The position numbers and the translations under genes were made by a program. Shown here one piece after another: positions 1-5,047 of a DNA stretch of 5,937 bases. Below the pieces are notes generated by a model. It was not told the DNA's origin and made no database searches. It saw only the letters and a list, made by a program, of their open reading frames with translations. Origin of the DNA: an uncultured Lachnospiraceae bacterium (GTDB taxonomy: Bacteria; Bacillota; Clostridia; Lachnospirales; Lachnospiraceae); the NCBI GenBank assembly GCA_947653315.1, contig CANTGP010000210.1, positions 1 to 5,937 on the forward strand, read 5' to 3'. Positions within the stretch are counted from its first letter, which is position 1. The number at the start of each line of letters is the position of its first letter.

Positions 1-53
1 CCGCCTAAAACGGTCATAAACGGTCCTTTGGGAGCAATAAGAAATACCACCAT
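1..53 (-). CDS. possible 5' end of a divergent gene, cut by the window edge
   Basis: Reading leftwards on the minus strand, an open frame begins after a TAG at 80-78 and is still open at position 1. It has ATG codons at 53-51 and 17-15. From the first ATG it encodes MVVFLIAPKGPFMTVLG, a hydrophobic, plausible N-terminus. The ATG at 17-15 has an AAAGGA ribosome binding site (29-24) with a 6-base spacer; the ATG at 53-51 has none. I see no convincing minus-strand promoter upstream. The piece is too short to recognise a family, and chance openness over 26 codons is quite possible. If real, this gene would be divergent from the transporter operon and could encode its regulator or another membrane protein; neither can be shown here. 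Confidence 0.25.
   Translation of the reverse strand, partial: MVVFLIAPKGPFMTVLG
8..25. repeat. direct repeat AAACGGTC x2 at 10-bp period
   Basis: AAACGGTC occurs at 8-15 and again at 18-25, so the two copies sit one helical turn apart on the same DNA face. A related AAACGGTT lies at 213-220, touching the -35 box of the transporter promoter. Tandem binding sites with 10-11 bp phasing are typical of some regulators, but the left pair may equally be coding sequence of a divergent gene. Confidence 0.35.
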
Positions 54-212
54 TTTTTTGAAACAGGTTTTGAACAGCTATTGGCAGGGAAGTACGGGGC
101 GGCATGGACAAACCGGGCAGGGGATTCCTCTCTTTTCTTCTGCGTCCTCTCCCACCTTCGAACATAACATTTCCGTCTGAATTGTTACATTGCGATAGAA
201 GAAAAAGAACGG

Positions 213-220
213 AAACGGTT
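213..220. promoter_or_regulatory. candidate operator half/core AAACGGTT at the -35 box
   Basis: AAACGGTT is a near-palindrome (AA-CG-TT with one mismatched pair), resembling the central core of LacI-family operators. It abuts and overlaps the -35 hexamer at 219-224, where a bound protein would block RNA polymerase. Immediately right is the perfect 8-bp palindrome TTGTACAA (219-226). What is seen is sequence only; assignment to any regulator family is an inference. Confidence 0.25.
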
Positions 221-247
221 GTACAAATCCGTACTTTTTACTATAAT
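219..247 (+). promoter_or_regulatory. sigma-A-type promoter for the transporter operon
   Basis: A perfect -10 hexamer TATAAT lies at 242-247. A -35-like TTGTAC lies at 219-224 (only the TTG matches the consensus), separated by exactly 17 bases. The surrounding DNA is AT-rich. Transcription should start near 253-256, giving a leader of about 50 bases that contains an 8-T tract (268-275). Because the -35 box includes the in-frame TTG at 219, that codon is very unlikely to be the translation start of the transporter. This is the only strong promoter I see on the plus strand. Confidence 0.65.
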
Positions 248-292
248 TAAAATAATGACAATAATAATTTTTTTTCGGCAAGGATTGGAAAC

Positions 293-297
293 GGGGG
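293..297 (+). promoter_or_regulatory. ribosome binding site GGGGG deciding the transporter start
   Basis: A GGGGG run precedes the ATG at 303 with a 5-base spacer (TATTT). No comparable site stands before the in-frame TTG at 219, the ATG at 255 (which falls at about the transcription start) or the ATG at 330. This supports 303 as the start. Confidence 0.55.
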
Positions 298-302
298 TAT
301 TT

Positions 303-1634
303 ATGAGCGGAAACGGCAACAGTGATATTATGCAACTGAATTATAAGAGAACATTTCTGATTGGACTGGCATTCCTTTCCATTTCGGGATTTTGGCAGAT
401 GTATGACAGCATCATTCCCCTGATCCTGCAGAACACGTTTCATTTAGGGGAAACCGTGACAGGGGTCCTGATGGCGATGGATAATGTGCTGGCGATTTTC
501 CTGCTGCCGCTGTTCGGTGCGTTGTCCGACAAGACGGATACGAAAATCGGGAAGCGGATGCCGTTTATTTTATGCGGTACGGCATTGGCGGTTTCGTTTC
601 TGATGCTTTTAAATGTGGCGGACAGGCAGCAGAATTTGGTTCTGTTTTTAACCGTGCTGTTTTTGCTGCTGCTTTCCATGGGGCTGTACCGTTCGCCGGC
701 GGTGGCGCTGATGCCGGACCTGACGCCGAACCGCTTAAGGAGTAAGGCAAATGCGGTCATTAACCTGATGGGCGCCGTGGGCGGCGTTTATGCGCTGCTT
801 ATGATTAAACTGCTGGTGGGGGCGGGGGAACGTCCGGATTATCTTCCGCTGTTTGCCAGCGTGGGCGGCCTGATGGCTGTGGCGGTGATTGTGCTGTTTA
901 CGACCGTCCGGGAGAAACAGGTGGCGGCACGGGTGGCGGAGGAAGAACGGGACCGGGAGGACGCCAAAAAGGAATCCCCAAAAGACACCGTTTGCCGGGA
1001 GTCCGGCGGTTCCACCGTACTGTCCGCGCCGGTGAAACGGAGTATGGCGTTCTTGCTTGCATCCATCCTTTTGTGGTTTATGGCTTATAATGCGGTGACT
1101 ACCGCCTTTTCCCGTTATACAAGGGTGGTTTGGCACATGGAAGGCGGGAGCTTTGCGGACTGCCTGATGGTGGCGACCGTGGCGGCCATTATCAGTTATA
1201 TTCCCATCGGGAATATAGCCAGCCGAATCGGAAGGAAGAAAACCATTTTAGCGGGAATTGCGTTGATGAGCGTCTGCTACTTCGCGGCTGTTTTTGTGGG
1301 GGCATACCACCCGGTAATCAATTTTGCATTTGCGGCAATCGGTATCGGATGGGCGGCCATTAACGTCAATTCTTATCCGATGATTGTGGAAATGAGCAAA
1401 GGCAGCGATATCGGGAAGTTTACGGGGACCTATTATACGTTTTCCATGGCAGCGCAGATTATAACGCCCGTGCTGTCCGGCTTTCTGTTGGAAAACGTGT
1501 CTTACCGGACGCTGTTTCCTTATGCCTTTTTGTTTTCCGTATTGGCATTCCTTACCATGACGCAGGTGCGCCACGGCGATTCCAAACCGGAGAAGAAAAG
1601 AGACGTGCTGGACAATTTTGACGTAGAGGACTAA
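303..1634 (+). CDS. MFS transporter, SLC45/GPH-like, 12 TM
   Basis: The 443-residue product is a polytopic inner-membrane carrier of the major facilitator superfamily. After a short polar N-terminus, hydrophobic segments alternate with short charged loops, about 12 in total. The TM2-TM3 loop carries the MFS signature as GALSDKTDTKIGKRMPFI (72-89). The G-x-x-SD, a D/T-rich stretch and GKR-x-P form recalls the SLC45/sucrose-transporter and GPH (sugar:cation) branches. The equivalent loop in the second half reads N-I-A-S-R-I-G-R-K-K. The central cytoplasmic loop (about 203-246) is long and highly charged, rich in Glu, Arg and Lys. Substrate is unknown; a sugar or glycoside is usual for this branch. 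The next gene is a phosphodiesterase, so a glycerophosphodiester or its product is a conceivable alternative cargo, by inference only. The start at 303 is chosen for its ribosome binding site; upstream in-frame TTG 219 and ATG 255 fall in the promoter or at the transcription start. This is the first gene of the probable operon. Confidence 0.85.
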   Translation: MSGNGNSDIMQLNYKRTFLIGLAFLSISGFWQMYDSIIPLILQNTFHLGETVTGVLMAMDNVLAIFLLPLFGALSDKTDTKIGKRMPFILCGTALAVSFLMLLNVADRQQNLVLFLTVLFLLLLSMGLYRSPAVALMPDLTPNRLRSKANAVINLMGAVGGVYALLMIKLLVGAGERPDYLPLFASVGGLMAVAVIVLFTTVREKQVAARVAEEERDREDAKKESPKDTVCRESGGSTVLSAPVKRSMAFLLASILLWFMAYNAVTTAFSRYTRVVWHMEGGSFADCLMVATVAAIISYIPIGNIASRIGRKKTILAGIALMSVCYFAAVFVGAYHPVINFAFAAIGIGWAAINVNSYPMIVEMSKGSDIGKFTGTYYTFSMAAQIITPVLSGFLLENVSYRTLFPYAFLFSVLAFLTMTQVRHGDSKPEKKRDVLDNFDVED

Positions 1635-1660
1635 AATACAGAAGGAAGATAAAACGAAGG

Positions 1661-1689
1661 CTCTGCGTTCAAAGGGGTGGGACGCAAAG
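1661..1689 (+). other. imperfect hairpin between transporter and phosphodiesterase genes
   Basis: CTCTGCGT (1661-1668) can pair with ACGCAAAG (1682-1689) with one C-A mismatch, leaving a 13-base loop that contains AAAGGGGTGG. There is no T-run after it, so it is not a rho-independent terminator. The loop contains the alternative GTG start at 1677. It may be a processing or stability element in the mRNA, or a chance fold. Confidence 0.3.
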
Positions 1690-1724
1690 TCCGGGATGAC
1701 GGGACGGAAAGGGATGGAACGGAA

Positions 1725-2588
1725 ATGACGGTAATACTGGTAATAGCGGCGGTGGCGGTGACGCTGTACCTGCTGGCAATTATGCCGAGGATGGCGCATA
1801 GACCGGACAGGCAGCCTTTTTTGGGCGTCTATTATGCCCACAGGGGACTGCATGACAACGGAGGGGATGCGCCGGAAAATTCCATGCGGGCATTTGAAAA
1901 GGCAGTGGAAGCGGGATACGGAATCGAGCTGGATGTGCAGCTTTCCAAAGACCGGGTGCCGGTGGTATTCCATGATTTTACGCTGGAGCGGGTGTGCGGG
2001 GTAAAAGGGAAGGTGTATGACTATACCTATGAGGAACTGCAGGAATTCCGGCTGTGCCGCTCGGAGGAGAGGATTCCCCGTTTTGAGGACTTTTTGGAAA
2101 TGGTGGGCGGCAGGGTGCCGCTGATTGTGGAATATAAGGTGGAATGGACGGACGTGTCGGTCTGCCCGCTGGCGGACGGGATGCTGCGGGATTACCGCGG
2201 AACTTACTGCATCGAATCCTTTAACCCGCTTGCCCTGCTTTGGTACCGCAGGCACCGGAACGGAGTGATGCGGGGGCAGCTCTCGGATGCGTTTTTGCAG
2301 GAGGAAGGGTTAAAAGGGCTGCTTTATTTTGTATTGGAACATATGCTGTTGAATTTTGCGACCAAACCGGATTTTATTGCATATAATCATAAGTATTACT
2401 GGACGTTGTCAAGGCAGATTTGCAAAAAGCTCTACCGGTGTCTGGCGGTGGCATGGACGGTAAAAAGCCAAAAAGAGTTGGAAGCGAGGCGGAAGGATTT
2501 CGATTTGTTTATTTTTGACAGCTTTATTCCGGCAGGTACCGCAGCGGGCGGACGCGGGAGGAAAAGAATGGGGAGCGTGGGGAAATGA
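1725..2588 (+). CDS. membrane-anchored glycerophosphodiester phosphodiesterase (GDPD family)
   Basis: The enzyme should hydrolyse a glycerophosphodiester to glycerol-3-phosphate and an alcohol, using a TIM-barrel metal-dependent site. An N-terminal hydrophobic helix (residues 2-20) is an uncleaved anchor. The GDPD core begins with AHRG (38-41; catalytic His39), followed by PENS (50-53), IELDV (67-71; metal ligands Glu68 and Asp70) and VFHD (81-84; second catalytic His83). A third metal ligand is likely Glu136 in VEYK. The C-terminal barrel strands show AWTV (243-246) and FDSFIP (264-269) in place of the usual T/S-D-x-P. All core residues are present, so it is probably active. The 287-residue length is normal for a one-helix GDPD. 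After the barrel there is a basic Gly/Arg/Lys tail (270-287). The start at ATG 1725 places the membrane helix at the N-terminus, with a weak GGAACGGAA upstream. An in-frame GTG at 1677 would add 16 charged residues and lies in a hairpin loop. The stop overlaps the next start (ATGA), suggesting translational coupling. The exact substrate (lipid headgroup, teichoic acid) is unknown. Confidence 0.85.
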   Translation: MTVILVIAAVAVTLYLLAIMPRMAHRPDRQPFLGVYYAHRGLHDNGGDAPENSMRAFEKAVEAGYGIELDVQLSKDRVPVVFHDFTLERVCGVKGKVYDYTYEELQEFRLCRSEERIPRFEDFLEMVGGRVPLIVEYKVEWTDVSVCPLADGMLRDYRGTYCIESFNPLALLWYRRHRNGVMRGQLSDAFLQEEGLKGLLYFVLEHMLLNFATKPDFIAYNHKYYWTLSRQICKKLYRCLAVAWTVKSQKELEARRKDFDLFIFDSFIPAGTAAGGRGRKRMGSVGK

Positions 2589-3637
2589 AAAACGGAATTT
2601 TTTACCTGACGGCGCTGATGGTATGTGCGTTGGGAATGACGGCATGTGCGGACGGGAAAAGCGGGGAAGGCGTGCGGCAGGAAGGAAGCGGCCAGGAATT
2701 GCCGGAGACGGTTCTGGTAGAGGAACCGCAGGAGGCGGAAAGCGGGCAGGAAGGAACCGTGCAGACGCAGGAAGAAACCGCACCGGAGACGGATTCCGTG
2801 CAGACACAGGAAGAAACCGTGCCGGAGACGGATTCCGTGCAGACACAGGAAGAAACCGTGCCGGAGACGGATTCCGTGCAGACGCAGGAGGAAACCGCGC
2901 CGGAAACGGAGGTCATACGAACGGACAGCGGATTAACGGTTCGCTTTGACGAAGCGGAACAGAACTATGAGGCGGAAGACGGTACGGTGCTGCTCACGGT
3001 GCAGACCCGTTTCCCGGTGGTGACGATTCCGGGGCGTGAGCAGGCGGCGGAAGCCATTAACCGGTATGTGAGAAGCGGGCAGGCATTCCAAAGCGAAAGC
3101 CCGACGGGACCGCCCGTGGAGGAAACGCTTTCATGGGCGGAGGAAGACTACAAAACGCGCGGAAAAGATATGTGGCCGGCGGCCTACCTGCTGTATGAAG
3201 GGTACTGGCCGGGGCGGCTGGATGAGAATGTGGTCAGCTTCGGCCTGGAATCCTATTCCTATATGGGCGGCGCACATCCCAATATGGTGGTGCATGGATT
3301 TGTTTTCGATACACAGACCGGGGAAAAACTTTCTTTTGCCGATGTGGTCGAAGACGTGGATGCGGCTTCGGAGGCGGTAGTCCGTTTCCTTTTGGAAGAA
3401 ACGGCGAAATTGGATGAAAGTGTGGAAAACGGCAGTATCTTTTTTGACGGATATGAAGAAACCCTGCAAAGTTACCCGAAGGAAGACAAATGGTATTTGG
3501 GGGAAGATGGGTTTCATATTTTCATCGATACTTATGAGATAGCCCCTTATGTGGCGGGAAACTTTGATTTCGTGATTCCTTACGGGGAAGCGGATTTTTT
3601 AAGGGAAAAATTCAAAAAGGAAGGTATGGATGATTGA
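2585..3637 (+). CDS. lipoprotein with tandem repeat and DUF4163/DUF3298 (RsiV-like) domain
   Basis: A 350-residue exported lipoprotein. Residues 1-21 form a signal peptide (Lys2, hydrophobic core, then G-M-T-A-C with Cys21 as the lipidation site; Met at -3 makes the lipobox slightly atypical). Residues 22-112 are an acidic, Glu/Gln/Thr/Pro-rich linker containing four copies of a 13-residue repeat. From about 113 there is a DUF4163/PdaC-like N-terminal half (TVLLTVQTRFPVV onwards). A DUF3298-like C-terminal half follows, with Y-M-G-G-A-H-P-N (226-233), F-D-T-Q-T-G-E-K-L-S-F-A-D-V-V and Y-E-I-A-P-Y-V-A-G-N-F-D-F-V-I-P-Y (317-333). This pair of domains is known from RsiV, the lysozyme-binding anti-sigma factor, and from extracellular proteins around peptidoglycan deacetylase PdaC. 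Unlike RsiV there is no cytoplasmic anti-sigma segment, so here it is a surface-tethered ligand- or wall-binding protein by inference. It overlaps the upstream gene by 4 bases and the downstream gene by 8 bases. The GGGGAG at 2570-2575 can serve as ribosome binding site. Confidence 0.8.
   Translation: MKNGIFYLTALMVCALGMTACADGKSGEGVRQEGSGQELPETVLVEEPQEAESGQEGTVQTQEETAPETDSVQTQEETVPETDSVQTQEETVPETDSVQTQEETAPETEVIRTDSGLTVRFDEAEQNYEAEDGTVLLTVQTRFPVVTIPGREQAAEAINRYVRSGQAFQSESPTGPPVEETLSWAEEDYKTRGKDMWPAAYLLYEGYWPGRLDENVVSFGLESYSYMGGAHPNMVVHGFVFDTQTGEKLSFADVVEDVDAASEAVVRFLLEETAKLDESVENGSIFFDGYEETLQSYPKEDKWYLGEDGFHIFIDTYEIAPYVAGNFDFVIPYGEADFLREKFKKEGMDD
2759..2914 (+). repeat. four tandem 39-bp repeats encoding VQTQEET[A/V]PETDS
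   Basis: Units start at 2759, 2798, 2837 and 2876, each 13 codons. Units 2 and 3 are identical base for base. Unit 1 differs from them by three bases (ACG for ACA, GCA for GTG). Unit 4 has diverged mainly at its end, which becomes E-V in place of D-S. The outer units carry APET and the inner ones VPET, as expected if an inner unit was duplicated recently. Each unit keeps the frame, so copy number can change without breaking the gene. In the protein (residues 59-110) it forms an acidic, probably unstructured spacer between the lipid anchor and the folded domain. Confidence 0.95.
3617..3624 (+). promoter_or_regulatory. ribosome binding site AAGGAAGG inside the lipoprotein gene
   Basis: AAGGAAGG sits 5 bases before the ATG at 3630, within the last codons of the preceding gene. 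It selects 3630 over the ATG at 3626, which is read in the lipoprotein frame (Met-Asp-Asp-stop). Confidence 0.6.
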
Positions 3638-5015
3638 TTTTGGGAGAATTGGGGAATACAGTGAAAATAACCGTATTGAGGCGAAACGGGCGTTAGGGGG
3701 TCTTCCAAGGAGCATATGGGAGACTTATTCGGCGTTCGCCAATTCGTTCGGGGGCATTCTGCTTTTGGGCGTGGAGGAGCTTGCGGACAAAACGTTTCGG
3801 ACGGTAAACCTTCCGGCGCCGGAAAAACTGGTTGCGGAATTTTGGGAGATTATCGGGGATAAAAGCAGGGTCAGTGAAAATATCCTGTCCAAGTGGGACG
3901 TGGAAATCCATAACATCGGCGGCGACCGTATCATCAGCATTACGGTGCCGAGGGCGGACCGGCGCAGGAGACCGGTGTACATCGGAAATAACCCTTATCT
4001 GGGCACATACCGTAGGGACGGGGAAGGGGATTACCACTGCACGAGGGAGGAAGTGCGCATGATGCTGCGGGACAGGCAGGAGCGCACGTTGGATGAGAAA
4101 GTGCTTCCGGTAACGGAAGAAGCGTTAAGTGTTGAGACCTTGCGCCGCTACCGGGCATACCTTAAGGATATGCGTCCGGGTGACGGCTTTGGGACGGAGA
4201 CGGACGGCGGGCTGTTATGCCGGATCGGTGCCGGAAAACGGGACGGGGACGGACCTGTGCATCCCACGGCGGCGGGGCTTTTAATGTTCGGTTTTGAGGA
4301 TGAAATCGTTAAGCAGTATCCGTATTTTTATTTGGATTACCAGGAGAGGGATGCGGACGGGCAGATTCGGGAGCGGATTGTTTCCAATTCGGGAAAATGG
4401 AGCGGAAACCTGTTTGATTTTTACTTAAAAATATCGGGGAAAATCGTCCGCGGACTTCCCCATGATATCCACCGCCCGGTGAGGGAAGCGGTGGCAAACT
4501 GCATGGTAAACGGCGATTACATGGGTTCCGGCGGGCTGGTCATGATAAAAAAGCAGGATGAAATCTGCATTACGAATCCGGGCAGCTTCCGCATCGACAT
4601 CCAGGAGGCGGTCAACGGGGGAAGATCGGATCCGCGCAATGCAGGGATTGCACGTTTGTTCCATTTGGTCCGGGTAGGCACGCGCACCGGAAACGGCGTG
4701 CCGGATTTATATAAGGTGTGGAGCGGGAAAGGCTGGAAGATTCCGGAGATACAGGAACGGTTAAAACCGGACCGGATTACGTTTAAGCTGCCGTTGGCGG
4801 CAGGGAGGAAAAGCAGGGATTCGCTGTTTGGCAGGCAGGAATACCGGGAAGCCATCCTGGATTATGTGACGTGGGCCATTTATGTGGAGGAAAAGGACGT
4901 GGAAACCATCCTTGGAACCGGCAGGCAGGAAGCGGCGGAACTGCTGCAGCGGATGCTGGAGGACGGCATACTGGTCCGGGCACGGGAACGGGAAGGATAC
5001 CGGCTGAAGATTTAG
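3630..5015 (+). CDS. AlbA_2 (Schlafen-like) / GHKL-type ATPase / winged-helix protein
   Basis: A 461-residue soluble protein of the group often annotated as ATP-binding, RNA-binding or 'RecG-like' (COG2865 type); its biochemical role is not established. Residues about 9-150 match an AlbA_2 domain: I-E-A-K (16-19), L-P-R-S-I-W-E-T-Y-S-A-F-A-N-S-F-G-G (25-42), I-L-L-L-G-V-E, and later Y-R-R-D-G-E-G-D-Y. A middle segment has H-P-T-A-A-G-L-L-M-F-G. A GHKL-like HATPase_c_4 part follows with REAVANCMVNGDY (285-297; Glu286 and Asn290 the expected catalytic and Mg positions), TNPG (315-318), GGRSDPRN (330-337) and GTRTGNGVP (350-358). Residues 404-461 form a winged helix ending in a typical 'GILVRA...GYRLKI' wing. 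It lacks a helicase domain, so it is not RecG. The His of the common N-A-x-x-H-x-D-Y motif is Asn294, and Glu of G-E-x-x-G-x-G is Thr351. It overlaps the lipoprotein gene by 8 bases. A transcriptional regulator is the likeliest role; a defence or RNA-processing role is possible but unsupported by neighbours. Confidence 0.82.
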   Translation: MIDFGRIGEYSENNRIEAKRALGGLPRSIWETYSAFANSFGGILLLGVEELADKTFRTVNLPAPEKLVAEFWEIIGDKSRVSENILSKWDVEIHNIGGDRIISITVPRADRRRRPVYIGNNPYLGTYRRDGEGDYHCTREEVRMMLRDRQERTLDEKVLPVTEEALSVETLRRYRAYLKDMRPGDGFGTETDGGLLCRIGAGKRDGDGPVHPTAAGLLMFGFEDEIVKQYPYFYLDYQERDADGQIRERIVSNSGKWSGNLFDFYLKISGKIVRGLPHDIHRPVREAVANCMVNGDYMGSGGLVMIKKQDEICITNPGSFRIDIQEAVNGGRSDPRNAGIARLFHLVRVGTRTGNGVPDLYKVWSGKGWKIPEIQERLKPDRITFKLPLAAGRKSRDSLFGRQEYREAILDYVTWAIYVEEKDVETILGTGRQEAAELLQRMLEDGILVRAREREGYRLKI

Positions 5016-5034
5016 GGAAATGACTTTGCGCGGC

Positions 5035-5040
5035 AGGAGG
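5035..5040 (+). promoter_or_regulatory. ribosome binding site AGGAGG deciding the epimerase start
   Basis: A consensus AGGAGG lies 7 bases before the ATG at 5048 but only 1 base before the in-frame ATG at 5042. The spacing therefore favours 5048, giving an N-terminus MKLLVIGG that opens directly on the first Rossmann strand. Confidence 0.8.
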
Positions 5041-5047
5041 TATGGGT

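Noticed and set aside
1..180. Plus-strand frame open from position 1 to a TGA at 178-180, possible tail of an upstream gene
   Set aside because: Its 59 residues are Ser/Thr/Gly-rich and show no recognisable C-terminal domain, and no terminator follows. It cannot be excluded, but nothing supports it.
1616..1645. TTGACG followed by TAAAAT at the end of the transporter gene as an internal promoter
   Set aside because: Spacing between the boxes is only about 8 bases, far from 17, and no -10-like hexamer stands at the correct distance.
1248..2255. Long minus-strand open frame (335 codons) antisense to the transporter and GDPD genes
   Set aside because: Composition rich in His, Arg, Pro and Gln without domain-like pattern. 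It runs across two well-supported plus-strand genes, so it is a shadow of their codon bias.
2699..2713. LPETV in the lipoprotein (residues 39-43), resembling a sortase LPxTG motif
   Set aside because: It lacks the Gly, lies near the N-terminus, and is not followed by a hydrophobic segment and basic tail. It is part of the acidic linker.
2602..2916. Minus-strand repeat protein with Ser/Cys/Val repeats
   Set aside because: It is only the reverse reading of the lipoprotein's 39-bp repeats and has no ribosome binding site or independent support.
2409..2949. Arg/Gly/Asp- and Pro/Ser/Arg-rich repeat frames on both strands around 2409-2949
   Set aside because: Off-frame readings over the GDPD and lipoprotein genes. 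The apparent repeats come from the same 39-bp units.
3630..5015. Schlafen-like domain as part of an anti-phage defence island
   Set aside because: No nuclease, toxin, reverse transcriptase, restriction or mobile-element gene is nearby. The neighbours are envelope and metabolic genes.
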